Assembly: GCF_002975435.1 (NCBI RefSeq)
Contig: NZ_PCPT01000003.1
Coordinates: 372,001-436,000, forward strand
DNA length: 64,000 nucleotides
Reading direction: 5' to 3'
From: Arthrobacter sp. MYb227
GTDB taxonomy: Bacteria > Actinomycetota > Actinomycetes > Actinomycetales > Micrococcaceae
The translations under genes and the position numbers were made by a program. The notes under the pieces are model-generated. The model did not search any database, was not told the origin of the DNA, and worked only from the letters and a program-made list of their open reading frames with translations. The stretch's first letter is position 1; each line of letters opens with the position of its first letter. Below, one piece after another: positions 36,873 through 47,906 of the stretch.

Positions 36873-37820
36873 CTACTTGGTGAGCGTAAATACCTTGGAT
36901 TCGCGAGCTACCTCTAGCCCCTGAGCGGCGTCGACACCCCACGCGCTGAAAACATATTCTCCGGGTTCCAACTGGTAGCTGAAGGTGAATTCATTTGTAT
37001 CTAGCCCCGGAGTGCCGGGATGCAGTTTTCCGGTGGCAACCAGTTCGCCGAGCTTAGCGGCCTTCTTTTCGGAATTAGGTTCATGACGTCTAATTTCCCA
37101 GTATTCGCCACCCGAGAAATCGGCCGAGAGTCCATGAAAGGTAACCTGCCCGGCCGCGCGTTTGCTGCCCCACTGTGGGTCGATGATCCACAGTGGGGCA
37201 GCGAGCTTTACATCTCTGGTGAAATTCTGGTCGAGCGAGATTTGTCCAAAGGCAAGAAAATCGCTCGATCCCTCAACGAGTATTCGTACACTCGGTTCAA
37301 GGCCATCGGTGAGAATCCCCGAGTTGGAAGCCGCCGCCGTAGCCGTATAGACAAGCTGAGCAATTGAGCGTTCCGCCAATCCCGCATCCAACGTCGCGCC
37401 GAAGGCCTTCTTATCAATGTCCAGGGTAATGACGTTCTCGGAGTTCACCGAGACTCCAACAGATGGGCTGGAACGCCAAAGATTGAAATACGCCGGGTCA
37501 ATGGGCTTGGACGAAAGCATATGGGAGACCGCACCGGCAATTGGATCACCGGTTCCGGCAATATTGACGAATTCTCGGTAAAGCCGAACCGTGTCATCAG
37601 ACTCGGCTAGCCAGTAGACAGGTGCCAAACGGTTGGTGCTCAGTGATTCCATCTCGATCGTTGATAACGGGGCGAGGCTCGAGCTGATGTTCGCCTGAGC
37701 CTCGGGCATCGAAAATTGTTCACCTTCCGCACCAACACCGCAGGCCGCGAGCGTGCCAAACAGCGAGATGAGCACCAAAACCGCAACACGGGTTTTAGTT
37801 GTACGACGGAATCGGGACAT
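36873..37820 (-). CDS. GerMN-domain lipoprotein
   Basis: A 315-residue exported lipoprotein: basic start, hydrophobic stretch and lipobox TLAAC with Cys at residue 27. Residues about 60-170 resemble a GerMN domain (RLAPVYWLAESDDTVRLYREF ... PIAGAVSHMLSS ... VGVSVNSENVITLDI ... AQLVYTATA), found in envelope lipoproteins; a second immunoglobulin-like part (DVKLAAPLWIIDPQWG ... EPGEYVFSAWGVD) follows. Function unknown. A 15-bp inverted repeat lies inside the reading frame. Single gene, convergent with rsmE. Confidence 0.75.
   Translation of the reverse strand: MSRFRRTTKTRVAVLVLISLFGTLAACGVGAEGEQFSMPEAQANISSSLAPLSTIEMESLSTNRLAPVYWLAESDDTVRLYREFVNIAGTGDPIAGAVSHMLSSKPIDPAYFNLWRSSPSVGVSVNSENVITLDIDKKAFGATLDAGLAERSIAQLVYTATAAASNSGILTDGLEPSVRILVEGSSDFLAFGQISLDQNFTRDVKLAAPLWIIDPQWGSKRAAGQVTFHGLSADFSGGEYWEIRRHEPNSEKKAAKLGELVATGKLHPGTPGLDTNEFTFSYQLEPGEYVFSAWGVDAAQGLEVARESKVFTLTK
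37164..37202. repeat. 15-bp perfect inverted repeat inside the lipoprotein gene
   Basis: GCTGCCCCACTGTGG (37164-37178) and its exact reverse complement (37188-37202) flank 9 bases. The encoded stretch is AAPLWIIDPQWGS, so the repeat falls in ordinary coding sequence. Confidence 0.75.
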
Positions 37821-38182
37821 CGAAATTAGTAGCTTTCTTAAACGAACGGTGCTTAAAACAGCGGTACCTGACCCTCGGGGGAGACGACGGTCAAGTTACC
37901 AGCTTTGCATAAACAGCCACGCAGAAGAGCGTGAAAAGCGGATTTTGTAAGGACTGTTGCCCGATTGATATGTTGCACCGATCTACCACCACACACCGAG
38001 ACCGAATCTCAACCTCATATATGTAGCATTTAAAGCGACATACACCACGTGCTGACGTGCTATTCAATGCCTACGGCCGAGGCGCACAGGATAAGATAAT
38101 AATCGTGCAGGGGATCGGTGGCCACGGAAAGACCGTGCGCACTACAGTTGCCAGTACAGAATGCGGAGGCGACAACAGTCGT
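37821..38182. other. divergent intergenic region between lipoprotein gene and phoH
   Basis: Holds the promoters of both genes. On the plus strand TAAGAT (38092-38097) is followed by 7 bases and a GTG at 38105 that is in frame with phoH, so a leaderless longer form is possible. Otherwise no repeat or operator is clear. Confidence 0.4.
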
Positions 38183-39283
38183 ATGGATCACGAGATGAGC
38201 CAAGCTGACCAGGGCCGGGGAACCGATGCCGTGGTCAGCTTCGAGACTTCGGATCAGATGGTTGCCACCCTTGGGGCACACGATGAACTCTTGCGTGTGA
38301 TCGGTGGAGCATACCCGGGGGTGGAATTGCATGCTCGCGGCAACGAGCTTCGAGTCACCGGGGAGGCAATATCTGCCCACAAGGCACTGCGCGTCATTAC
38401 CGAGGCCCGCGCGCTTGCTGATCGTGGGACCAGAATCTCTGCGCAGACAATTGAGCAACTCATTCGCATGCTCGAGGGAACAAATTCAAACGATCCGCAA
38501 TCGGTGTTAGGGCTCAAAATCCTCTCCGGGCGTGGCAAGGCCATTCGCCCCAAGACGGTAAACCAGAAGTCCTATGTAGATGCCATCGATGAGAATACTG
38601 TCATCTTTGGTGTGGGGCCCGCCGGTACCGGTAAAACCTATTTGGCGATGGCCAAGGCAGTTGCAGCATTACAGGCCAAAGAGGTAAGTCGCATTATCCT
38701 CACCCGGCCTGCGGTAGAAGCCGGGGAGAAACTCGGCTTCTTGCCCGGTACGCTCACCGACAAGATCGACCCTTACCTGCGTCCACTTTACGATGCACTG
38801 CATGACATGTTGGAACCCGATTCGATCCCGCGATTACTTGCTGCGGGAACCATCGAGGTAGCCCCACTTGCTTATATGCGCGGGCGAACGCTCAATGATG
38901 CATTCATCATCCTCGATGAGGCACAAAACACCACACCCGAACAGATGAAGATGTTTCTGACTCGACTTGGCTTTGGTTCAAAGATTGTGGTCACCGGAGA
39001 TATCACCCAGATTGATCTGCCAGGTGGCACCAAGAGTGGTTTACGAGTCGTGGCAGAAATCCTTGAGGGCGTCGATGACATAGCCTTCTGCGAACTCGAT
39101 GCAACCGATGTGGTGCGCCACCGCCTTGTTGGTGCCATCGTTAGCGCCTATGAACGCTGGAGCGTTCGTCAAGATCCAAACTTTAACCGTTCGGCAGCGC
39201 GTGCACGCCGCGCCACATCGGCACGAAACAAAAACGTCAAGAATCCGGGCACCAAGCCCAACACACAGGAGAACGCATCATGA
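38183..39283 (+). CDS. PhoH family ATPase
   Basis: A 366-residue PhoH-like protein: an N-terminal KH-like part, then the P-loop GVGPAGTGKTYLAMAKAVA and Walker B DAFIILDEAQNTTPEQMKMFLTRLG, with RIILTRPAVEAGEKLGFLPG and VVTGDITQIDLP between and after. The family links to RNA metabolism, and the gene is placed with ybeY and era in a conserved RNA/ribosome operon. ATG 38183 follows GGAGG (38165-38169); GTG 38105 after a TAAGAT box is the main alternative. The tail is basic (about 40 residues). It overlaps ybeY by 4 bases. Confidence 0.92.
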   Translation: MDHEMSQADQGRGTDAVVSFETSDQMVATLGAHDELLRVIGGAYPGVELHARGNELRVTGEAISAHKALRVITEARALADRGTRISAQTIEQLIRMLEGTNSNDPQSVLGLKILSGRGKAIRPKTVNQKSYVDAIDENTVIFGVGPAGTGKTYLAMAKAVAALQAKEVSRIILTRPAVEAGEKLGFLPGTLTDKIDPYLRPLYDALHDMLEPDSIPRLLAAGTIEVAPLAYMRGRTLNDAFIILDEAQNTTPEQMKMFLTRLGFGSKIVVTGDITQIDLPGGTKSGLRVVAEILEGVDDIAFCELDATDVVRHRLVGAIVSAYERWSVRQDPNFNRSAARARRATSARNKNVKNPGTKPNTQENAS

Positions 39284-39753
39284 GCGTAGAGGTCAACAAC
39301 GAGTCCGAAATCGAGGCGGACCTGGCACGGATCAGTGAGTTGGGGCGCAAAATCCTGTCCGAACTTCACGTTCACCCGGAAACCGAAGTCTCGATCATCC
39401 TGATGGATGAGGAACCCATGAGTGCACTGCACGTTGAATGGATGGACCTCGAGGGCCCCACGGATGTGATGAGCTTCCCCATGGATGAGCTACGCCCGGG
39501 CCGCCCCGGTAGCCCCACGGAAGCCGGAATGCTTGGCGATATTGTGATTTGCCCGCAGGTAGCCACCAAACAGGCGGCAGAGGGTGGACACAGCGTAGAA
39601 GATGAAATCTTGTTGCTCACGACCCACGGAATGCTGCACCTTTTGGGCTTCGATCATGCAGAACCCGACGAAAAAGAAATCATGTTCACCCTTCAACGTC
39701 AGCTGCTTGAAGGATTCCTAGGCCGCCCGGCACCGCGGGAGACGATGAACTAG
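39280..39753 (+). CDS. ybeY: endoribonuclease YbeY (rRNA maturation factor)
   Basis: Metal-dependent RNase acting in 16S rRNA 3'-end maturation and ribosome quality control. The 157-residue protein has the zinc-binding HGMLHLLGFDH near residues 112-122 and the family stretches LHVEWMDLEGPTDVMSFPMD and LGDIVICPQVA. ATGA overlap with phoH and a one-base overlap (TAGTG) with the next gene show tight coupling. Confidence 0.96.
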   Translation: MSVEVNNESEIEADLARISELGRKILSELHVHPETEVSIILMDEEPMSALHVEWMDLEGPTDVMSFPMDELRPGRPGSPTEAGMLGDIVICPQVATKQAAEGGHSVEDEILLLTTHGMLHLLGFDHAEPDEKEIMFTLQRQLLEGFLGRPAPRETMN

Positions 39754-41063
39754 TGATCGCGACTATTCTCGCGCTCTGCGCGCTGGTGTTCATCATCTGC
39801 GCGGCAATTCTCACCGCCGCCGAGTCGGCATACCTTTACCTTTCGCGCCAGCAGGCCGAAGTCCTCCGCAACGAATCCTCCTCGGTTCACCTGAGCAATA
39901 TTCTTTCCGACACCATTAGCCACACCCATGCGGTGCGTTTTTGGCGCATCTGGTTTGAAACAGCCTCGGCAGTGGCGCTGGGCATTCTTTACCACGACAT
40001 CTTGGACAATGTCTTCCTCGCCGGTCTACTGGCAACCATCACCATGGCCGGCGTTAGTTTTGTGCTTGTCGGTGTTTCACCGCGTCGTTATGGTCGCTCC
40101 CATGCCGATGCGGTGGTGCGCGCAACCGCACCGTTGATCCGCTTCCTACGATTGGTGCTCGGCCCGATTCCCACCTGGTTGGTGAGCATTGGCCAAGCAA
40201 TTGCGCCACATGCCGTGGCCGAGGATGAGGGGTTCTTATCCAAGGAACGCCTCCGCGATCTTGTCGATCGTGCTTCGGAAGGCGATGGCCTTGAAGATGA
40301 TGCGGCGGAGATTATTAACTCGGTGATTGACCTTGAAGACACCTATGTGCGCTCGGTCATGGTTCCTCGCACCGAGATGAAGACCATCGACAAGGGCGAA
40401 GATCTCAATGCTGCAATGGAGCTATTCCTGAATTCTGGGTGTTCCCGAGTGCCAGTGATTGGTGAGGATGCCGATGATATTTTTGGCATTATTTACCTCA
40501 AGGATGTCGCCTATAAGCTGCACCGCCAGCCGGGCAGCAGCGCGCGGGTTGAAGATTTGGCCCGCCCCACCCGTTATGTTCCAGAATCAAAGCTTGTTGG
40601 TGAATTACTTCCCGAATTACAGCGAGAATCCACACATATGGCAATCGTGATCGATGAATATGGTGGAACCGCGGGGCTTGTCACCCTCGAGGACCTCATC
40701 GAAGAAATTGTTGGTGAGATTGATGACGAATATGACCGCACACGCAATGAGATCGAGGACAATGAGGACGGCAGTTACACGGTTTCGGCTCGAACCTCGA
40801 TCGATGAGCTTGAAGAACTCTTTGACATTGAGATTGATGAGGACGAGGTAGACACCGTCGCGGGGCTGCTGAGCAAGGCACTGGGAACCGTCCCGGTGCT
40901 CAGTTCGCAGGCCACCTCACACCGTCTAGAGATGAAGGTCGTTGCCTTGAGCGGACGACGCAATCGCATTGGAAAGATTCTGGTGCGCAAGGCTGAAGAA
41001 AAAACTATTACCGGCGAGCAGCCCGCCGTTGACGATACACAGCATTACAAGGAGCAAGCATGA
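39753..41063 (+). CDS. CNNM/CorC-type transporter-associated protein with CBS domains
   Basis: Often annotated hemolysin family protein. The 436-residue protein has an N-terminal DUF21/CNNM membrane domain (about residues 1-150), a CBS pair ([20 protein letters not shown] and following; [29 protein letters not shown], about 205-325), and a C-terminal CorC_HlyC domain. Family members handle magnesium or cobalt efflux. GTG start within the ybeY stop; overlaps era by 4 bases. The combination phoH-ybeY-CNNM-era is a standard actinobacterial operon. Confidence 0.92.
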   Translation: MIATILALCALVFIICAAILTAAESAYLYLSRQQAEVLRNESSSVHLSNILSDTISHTHAVRFWRIWFETASAVALGILYHDILDNVFLAGLLATITMAGVSFVLVGVSPRRYGRSHADAVVRATAPLIRFLRLVLGPIPTWLVSIGQAIAPHAVAEDEGFLSKERLRDLVDRASEGDGLEDDAAEIINSVIDLEDTYVRSVMVPRTEMKTIDKGEDLNAAMELFLNSGCSRVPVIGEDADDIFGIIYLKDVAYKLHRQPGSSARVEDLARPTRYVPESKLVGELLPELQRESTHMAIVIDEYGGTAGLVTLEDLIEEIVGEIDDEYDRTRNEIEDNEDGSYTVSARTSIDELEELFDIEIDEDEVDTVAGLLSKALGTVPVLSSQATSHRLEMKVVALSGRRNRIGKILVRKAEEKTITGEQPAVDDTQHYKEQA

Positions 41064-42031
41064 GCCGGAACACCCACACCCCCGCACTGATGCCCGATGG
41101 CGGTTGGCCGAAGGACTTCCGTTCCGGCTTCACCTCTTTCGTGGGCCGTCCCAACGCGGGCAAGTCGACGCTGACCAATGCGTTGGTGGGCCAGAAGGTG
41201 GCAATCACCTCTTCCAAGCCGCAGACCACCCGGCACACCATCCGAGGTATCGTGCACCGCGAGGACGCTCAGCTGATCCTTGTTGACACCCCCGGTTTGC
41301 ACCGCCCGCGTACCCTGCTGGGCCAGCGCCTCAACGACCTTGTTGCAGAGACACTTTCCGAGGTCGATGCGATTGGTTTCTGCCTGCCGGCCAATGAGAA
41401 GATCGGTCCGGGTGACCGCTTTATCGCCACCCAATTGGCACAGCTACAGAAAAAGCCAATCATCGCGATCGTGACCAAGGCCGACACCGTCGATAAGGCG
41501 GCTCTGATGCAGCAGCTCATGGCGGTTGCCCAGCTGGGTGTTGACACCCTGGGCGAGGCCGGCTGGGCAGCTGTGGTGCCGGTTTCGGCTACCAAGGACT
41601 TCCAGGTCAAGGAGGTTGCCGACGTCCTGGCCAAGCAGATGCCGCTTTCCCCACCGCTGTACCCGGATGGTGAGCTGACCGATGAGCCCGAGGCCAAGAT
41701 GGTCGCCGAGCTGATCCGTGAGGCAGCTCTTGAGGGCGTGCGCGATGAGCTTCCACACTCGTTGGCCGTCGTTGTTGAGGAAATGGTTCCACGTGAGGGC
41801 CGTCCGGAGGATAATCCGCTACTTGATGTACGCGTGAATCTCTATGTGGAACGCTCGAGCCAGAAGGCAATTGTCATCGGTAAGGGCGGTGCGCGCCTGC
41901 GTGATGTGGGAACCCGCTCACGTAAGGGCATCGAGGCGTTGCTGGGTACCAAGGTCTACCTCGATCTGCACGTGAAGATCGCCAAGGAATGGCAGCGCGA
42001 TCCCAAGCAGCTGGGCAAGCTCGGCTTCTAA
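41060..42031 (+). CDS. era: GTPase Era
   Basis: Ribosome-assembly GTPase that binds the 3' end of 16S rRNA. The 323-residue protein has G1 GRPNAGKSTL (about residues 29-38), G2 TSSKPQTTRHTIRG, G3 VDTPGLHRPR, G4 TKAD and the C-terminal KH domain with IVIGKGGARLRDVGTRSRKG. Last gene of the overlapping phoH-ybeY-CNNM-era operon; a perfect terminator starts 13 bases after its stop. In many actinobacteria leuA, recO and uppS follow, as here after two extra genes. Confidence 0.97.
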   Translation: MSRNTHTPALMPDGGWPKDFRSGFTSFVGRPNAGKSTLTNALVGQKVAITSSKPQTTRHTIRGIVHREDAQLILVDTPGLHRPRTLLGQRLNDLVAETLSEVDAIGFCLPANEKIGPGDRFIATQLAQLQKKPIIAIVTKADTVDKAALMQQLMAVAQLGVDTLGEAGWAAVVPVSATKDFQVKEVADVLAKQMPLSPPLYPDGELTDEPEAKMVAELIREAALEGVRDELPHSLAVVVEEMVPREGRPEDNPLLDVRVNLYVERSSQKAIVIGKGGARLRDVGTRSRKGIEALLGTKVYLDLHVKIAKEWQRDPKQLGKLGF

Positions 42032-42043
42032 TTATTCACACCC

Positions 42044-42084
42044 TGAAGTTGGTTCCGAACCCAGGCGGTTCGGAACCAACTTCA
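42044..42084 (+). terminator. terminator after era
   Basis: TGAAGTTGGTTCCGAACC (42044-42061) pairs perfectly with 42067-42084 across 5 bases, then TTTAAAAC. Confidence 0.85.
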
Positions 42085-42132
42085 TTTAAAACAAAATCTG
42101 GGGTCTTTGAGGCTCCTCGCCTGCGCGATATC

Positions 42133-42531
42133 TTACGAATCTAACTTTTGTTGGAGAAAGCCAGCAATTTCTTGGGATCTAGCGGCAATTAGTGCATGAT
42201 ATTCACGCTCTTCAGCGGGCATGGAGGCATCTGCTGCCAACATCAAATCTGCTTCCACGTCCGCTAGCGAATCAATGATCAGATGCCAGTCACTTCCTGA
42301 GAGCTCGATCTGCGAGATTTTCTCGGCAGGCGGCCAATTGTCCAATGCTTCAATATCCGTGGGCCAGTCTGGATGTGCCTGCCAGCCGGTTTCTCGAATG
42401 TGGCTACAGCGTTTCACCCGTGCGGGTTCATCCATGGAAATAGCTGCCACATTATCGATAGTTCCGTCTATGAGAAGCCAGTCGATTGTTGGCATCTGTA
42501 TTGTTTGAAGTTTAAGATCATTTTCGCTCAT
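42133..42531 (-). CDS. hypothetical protein, 132 residues
   Basis: Not recognised. Acidic, soluble, no signal peptide; Trp-containing segments (PTIDWLLIDGT, GWQAHPDWPTDIEALDNWPP) and a helical acidic C-terminal half (SLADVEADLMLAADASMPAEEREYHALIAARS). A TAGTAT box ends 6 bases before the ATG and supports expression. It is convergent with era and lies between the usually adjacent era and leuA, so it may be an insertion of limited spread. Confidence 0.6.
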   Translation of the reverse strand: MSENDLKLQTIQMPTIDWLLIDGTIDNVAAISMDEPARVKRCSHIRETGWQAHPDWPTDIEALDNWPPAEKISQIELSGSDWHLIIDSLADVEADLMLAADASMPAEEREYHALIAARSQEIAGFLQQKLDS

Positions 42532-42537
42532 GGGCCA

Positions 42538-42543
42538 ATACTA
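42538..42543 (-). promoter_or_regulatory. -10 box of leaderless hypothetical gene
   Basis: On the minus strand TAGTAT, 6 bases, ATG 42531. Confidence 0.45.
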
Positions 42544-42745
42544 GGACGGGCAGAGCTCGGGGGAAACGCTGAAGCATGAGCTCACATGACCGGCAAACAA
42601 GACGAAGTTCCCTAGTAATGGGGGAGTCATTGTGCCTTGGCTTCCTCTGTTGCGCAGTTGTGACTAGAACCCAGTGACGAGTACCGAGCCAACCAGATCA
42701 ACCCGTGTTTTCCCGTCAGTTTAGTGGTGCCCGCAGGCCCACTGT

Positions 42746-42751
42746 TACAGT
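42746..42751 (+). promoter_or_regulatory. -10 box of leaderless amine oxidase gene
   Basis: TACAGT, 6 bases, ATG 42758; no Shine-Dalgarno. Confidence 0.5.
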
Positions 42752-42757
42752 TGCCGC

Positions 42758-44086
42758 ATGGAAAAATTCGATACGATTGTCGTCGGAGCCGGCGTAGCCG
42801 GACTCACTGCAGCACGCCTGCTGGCCCAGGCCGGGCACAGCGTCCTAGTACTTGAGGCACGCAATCGCATTGGTGGACGTACCCATTCCGAGCGCGCCGA
42901 AGGTTTCACCACCGACCGTGGTGCCTCCTGGATACACGGCATCGATGGCAACCCGTTGACCGAGGTGGTCAATGACTTCGGTATGCGCAGCGTCGAATTC
43001 ACCGTCGGTAGTTACCAAGCCCTGAGCCGGCCCATCGCCTACTATGGACCCGCGGGAGAACGCCTAAGTCAGGAAGCAAGCCAAGCGTTCGGCGATGACA
43101 TCAGCACCTTTGATAGCCATTTGGCTGACACTATCGGTGTCTCGGTCCTGGGCAGTACTTACGCGGATGCCATCGAAAAAACCCTCACCACGCTGGATTG
43201 GGAAGCTGATCGCTCCGAGCGTGTGCGAGAGTTCCTGCACCACCGTTCGGAAGAACAGTACGGCGTGGCCGCCGAGTACCTCGACGCACACGGCCTCGAT
43301 GATGATTCGGTTCAGGGCGACGAAGTAGTCTTCCCAGATGGATTCGGTCAGCTTGCAACGAATCTAGCCGCGGGCTTGGACATCCGGCTCGGCCATGAGG
43401 TCAACCGGGTCGAATGGTCGAGCCAGGGTGTGACGGTGCATGCCAACCATGGTGGATTCAGTGCTGATCGGGTAGTAGTCACGGTTCCGATTGGGATCCT
43501 GAAATCAGCTGACTTCGTCTTCTCTCCAGCCCTGCCCGAACCGCTGGGCAACGCCATCGCGGGATTCGAGATGAACAACTTCGAGAAGGTGTTCCTGCGC
43601 TTTGCCAACAAGTTCTGGGATCAAGACGTCTATGCGATCCGGCAACAGGGCGAAGCCGGCAAGTGGTGGCACTCCTGGTATGACCTGACTGACCTACACG
43701 GGGTTCCGACCCTGCTTACCTTTGCCGCCGGGCCAAGCGCCATCGCGACCCGTCAGTGGAGCGAGGAGCAAATTGCCGAATCGGTACTCGAGGCCCTGCG
43801 CGGCATCTATGGGGAGAAGGTCGAGCGCCCGGAGCACGTGCTTGTCACGAATTGGCAGGATGACCCCTATTCCCGCGGCTCTTACGCGTATATGAAACCG
43901 GGTTCGGTCCCCGAGGACCACGATCTACTGGCCACTCCTGTCGGCGGCGTGCTGCACCTCGCGGGCGAGGCGACCTGGGGAGAAGACCCGGCAACGGTAA
44001 CTGCGGCGTTGCGTTCGGGGCACCGGGCGGCCGAAAACATCCTCGGCCGGGAGCTCTCGTTTGGGGCATTGCCGGATCCGTTCTAA
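42758..44086 (+). CDS. flavin-containing amine oxidase (polyamine oxidase-like)
   Basis: A 442-residue FAD enzyme of the monoamine/polyamine oxidase family. The dinucleotide-binding fold starts at residue 5 (TIVVGAGVAGLTAARLLAQAG), followed by LEARNRIGGRTHSE and GASWIHGIDGNPL; the C-terminal FAD motif is HLAGEATWGEDPATVTAALRSGHRAAENIL. It lacks a signal peptide. The substrate-binding Lys of polyamine oxidases cannot be placed by eye, so amine, polyamine or another CH-NH substrate is possible. Single gene with its own leaderless promoter; no terminator seen. Confidence 0.88.
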   Translation: MEKFDTIVVGAGVAGLTAARLLAQAGHSVLVLEARNRIGGRTHSERAEGFTTDRGASWIHGIDGNPLTEVVNDFGMRSVEFTVGSYQALSRPIAYYGPAGERLSQEASQAFGDDISTFDSHLADTIGVSVLGSTYADAIEKTLTTLDWEADRSERVREFLHHRSEEQYGVAAEYLDAHGLDDDSVQGDEVVFPDGFGQLATNLAAGLDIRLGHEVNRVEWSSQGVTVHANHGGFSADRVVVTVPIGILKSADFVFSPALPEPLGNAIAGFEMNNFEKVFLRFANKFWDQDVYAIRQQGEAGKWWHSWYDLTDLHGVPTLLTFAAGPSAIATRQWSEEQIAESVLEALRGIYGEKVERPEHVLVTNWQDDPYSRGSYAYMKPGSVPEDHDLLATPVGGVLHLAGEATWGEDPATVTAALRSGHRAAENILGRELSFGALPDPF

Positions 44087-44355
44087 TCGCGCGCTGCCTC
44101 GCCCTCAGGGATGATCAGATATCCAGCAGTCCCGTAGGCTTTCCCCGGCAGGTCCTTGCATGAAGAGGGGCTTGTCGGGCGAAGCAAGTGGTTGGCCGGT
44201 TCGAGTGGTTCGGGCGGCAGTCAAGCAACAGCCGCGCCAATGACGAATTTGGTGCCGCGAACCGGGAATGTTGCCGAGGTAATCTGCCGCCGACCAAAGA
44301 TGTCCACAATGTGACACAGTTGTTCAACAAATCACAGACAGCGGCCACACGGTGC

Positions 44356-44361
44356 TATGTT
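44356..44361 (+). promoter_or_regulatory. -10 box of the leuA leader promoter
   Basis: TATGTT, 6 bases, then ATG 44368 of the leader peptide. Upstream (44087-44355) I see nothing else except the small repeat TTGTT-C-AACAA at 44320-44330. Confidence 0.5.
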
Positions 44362-44367
44362 AAACAA

Positions 44368-44427
44368 ATGCATTTCGGACTACTACAGCTACTAAGCCGC
44401 CGCGGCGAGACCCACATAGGACTCTAA
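44368..44427 (+). CDS. leucine leader peptide of leuA (MHFGLLQLLSRRGETHIGL)
   Basis: A 19-residue peptide starting 6 bases after a TANNNT box. It has LLQLL coded by CTA CTA CAG CTA CTA (44380-44394); CTA is the rarest Leu codon in GC-rich actinobacteria, which would sharpen ribosome stalling when charged tRNA-Leu is short. The stop lies 84 bases before leuA. Leucine leader peptides before leuA are known in actinobacteria; the identification here rests on codons, promoter spacing and position. Confidence 0.72.
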   Translation: MHFGLLQLLSRRGETHIGL

Positions 44428-44460
44428 GGCGTCCTTAGGCCGACCCCTCGCTGCGGAGTC
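44400..44460 (+). promoter_or_regulatory. leuA leader RNA, mutually exclusive pairings
   Basis: CCGCGGCGAG (44400-44409), just downstream of the Leu codons, can pair with CTCGCTGCGG (44447-44456) over 10 bp with one G-U. Inside lie CTAAGG/CCTTAG (44424-44438), and GACTC (44420-44424) can instead pair with GAGTC (44456-44460), competing for base 44456. A ribosome stalled on the Leu codons would cover the first arm. No T-run terminator is visible before leuA, so the mechanism is unclear. Confidence 0.5.
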
Positions 44461-44496
44461 AAACATCGTCCCGGCCCCCTTTCTCCCGATACATAG

Positions 44497-46251
<1,755 letters not shown>

Positions 46252-46279
46252 TAATGTTGTGCCGGTAACGCCCGGTCCT

Positions 46280-46322
46280 GCTGGGGGTCTGGAGCATCGA
46301 GTTGATGCACCAGACCCCCAGC
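46280..46322 (+). terminator. terminator after leuA
   Basis: GCTGGGGGTCTGG-A-GCATC (46280-46298) pairs with 46304-46322, 18 bp with one A-A mismatch and a 5-base loop, then TTTG. Confidence 0.75.
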
Positions 46323-46344
46323 TTTGTTTGAGATGATAGTAAAC

Positions 46345-47097
46345 GTGTCACGAAGTGGGTTTGCAGCTAGAAGTTACCGCGCGCGCGGAATCATTTTGCG
46401 TACCCAAAAACTTGGTGAGGCCGATCGCATCATTACCCTGCTAAGCCCCGAACTCGGAGTGATTCGGGCCGCCGCCAAGGGAGTACGGCGTACCCGGTCC
46501 AAGATGGGTGCGACACTTGAACCCTTCATGGAGGTCGACGCGCAACTCTTGGTGGGAAAATCCCTACATACGATCACTCAGGCACAGTTACGCAACCCCT
46601 ACGGGCAAAAATTGGTTGCCGACTATGCTGCTTATACGGCGGCTCATGCAATGGTGGAAACTGCCGAGCGACTTACAGACTCGGAAGCCGATACAATTGC
46701 AGCACAATACCGGCTACTTCATGGAGCCATTGCCGCGCTGGCCCGCGGGGGATTAGAACCCGGAACCGTCTTGGACTCCTATCTTTTACGTGCCCTAGCC
46801 ACTGCCGGTTGGGCACCAAGCTTTACGCACTGTGTGCGTTGCGGCATCGAAGGCCCCCATCAGGCAATCAATATTCCGCTTGGCGGGGTTGTTTGCCATG
46901 ACTGCCGACCCGCAGGTTCCTTATCCCCCTCACCACAAACAGTACGGCTGCTTGCCGCCTTGTTGGAGGGTGACTGGGACACCGTGAACACCAGTGACAT
47001 CAATGCCCGCGGCCAGGCCGGAAACATCGTTGCCGCCTATCTGCAGTGGCACCTAGAACGAGCAGTTAAATCCCTCAAAATTGTGGAGAGAAGATGA
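46345..47097 (+). CDS. recO: DNA repair protein RecO
   Basis: Recombination mediator that loads RecA with RecF/RecR. The 250-residue protein has the N-terminal OB fold ([52 protein letters not shown]) and a zinc-type Cys cluster CVRCG ... CHDC near residues 170-195. GTG 46345 is chosen because the product then begins with the usual short tail; ATG 46324 and 46333 are open in frame. It overlaps uppS by 4 bases. Confidence 0.94.
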   Translation: MSRSGFAARSYRARGIILRTQKLGEADRIITLLSPELGVIRAAAKGVRRTRSKMGATLEPFMEVDAQLLVGKSLHTITQAQLRNPYGQKLVADYAAYTAAHAMVETAERLTDSEADTIAAQYRLLHGAIAALARGGLEPGTVLDSYLLRALATAGWAPSFTHCVRCGIEGPHQAINIPLGGVVCHDCRPAGSLSPSPQTVRLLAALLEGDWDTVNTSDINARGQAGNIVAAYLQWHLERAVKSLKIVERR

Positions 47098-47906
47098 AAA
47101 AACCCACCAAGATCACGGGCAAACCCGGAGCAGCACGCCCCGATGCCCACCCACAGGGATTCATCATGCCCTCCATCCCCGCCGAATTTATCCCTCAGCA
47201 TGTGGCAATCGTGATGGATGGCAATGGGCGCTGGGCCAACCAGCGCGGGTTGCCACGCACCGAAGGTCACCGCGCCGGGGAAGCTGCACTACTCGATGTG
47301 ATGGCTGGTGCCATCGAAATGGGCATCAAGCACGTATCTGTCTACGCATTTTCCACCGAGAACTGGAAGCGCAGCCCCGAAGAAGTCCGTTTTCTGATGG
47401 GCTTTTCTCGCGATGTGCTGCGCCGTCAGCGAGACACGTTGAACAGCTGGGGCGTTAAAATTCGTTGGGCAGGTCGTGAACCACGGTTGTGGCGTTCGGT
47501 GGTCAACGAGCTCAAGGCGGCCGAGGAGTTGACGGTGGGCAATGAGACCTGCCAACTGACCATGTGCGTGAACTACGGTGGTCGGGCAGAAATTGCCGAC
47601 GCGGTGCAGGCCATTGCCGCAGAGGTTCAGGCCGGGCGACTCAAACCCTCTGGCATCTCCGAAAAGACCGTGGCAAAGTACCTTGACGAACCGACGATGC
47701 CGGACGTCGATCTATTCATGCGCACCAGTGGTGAGCAGCGAACCTCAAACTTCATGCTCTGGCAATCCGCCTACGCGGAAATGGTCTTCATTGATGACCT
47801 GTGGCCGGATGTTAACCGCTCAACTCTGTGGGCAGCCGTTCAAGAGTATGCAAGCCGCGACCGCCGCTATGGTGGGGCTATTGATAAGCCCACGCCCCGG
47901 GGCTAG
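47094..47906 (+). CDS. uppS: isoprenyl transferase (polyprenyl diphosphate synthase, cis type)
   Basis: Condenses isopentenyl diphosphate onto allylic diphosphates to make the C50/C55 lipid carrier of wall synthesis. The 270-residue protein has [27 protein letters not shown] (catalytic Asp, about residues 36-62), [14 protein letters not shown], and [21 protein letters not shown] near the C-terminus. ATGA overlap with recO, the usual actinobacterial pair. Chain length cannot be told; the product may be decaprenyl or undecaprenyl diphosphate. Confidence 0.95.
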   Translation: MKKPTKITGKPGAARPDAHPQGFIMPSIPAEFIPQHVAIVMDGNGRWANQRGLPRTEGHRAGEAALLDVMAGAIEMGIKHVSVYAFSTENWKRSPEEVRFLMGFSRDVLRRQRDTLNSWGVKIRWAGREPRLWRSVVNELKAAEELTVGNETCQLTMCVNYGGRAEIADAVQAIAAEVQAGRLKPSGISEKTVAKYLDEPTMPDVDLFMRTSGEQRTSNFMLWQSAYAEMVFIDDLWPDVNRSTLWAAVQEYASRDRRYGGAIDKPTPRG

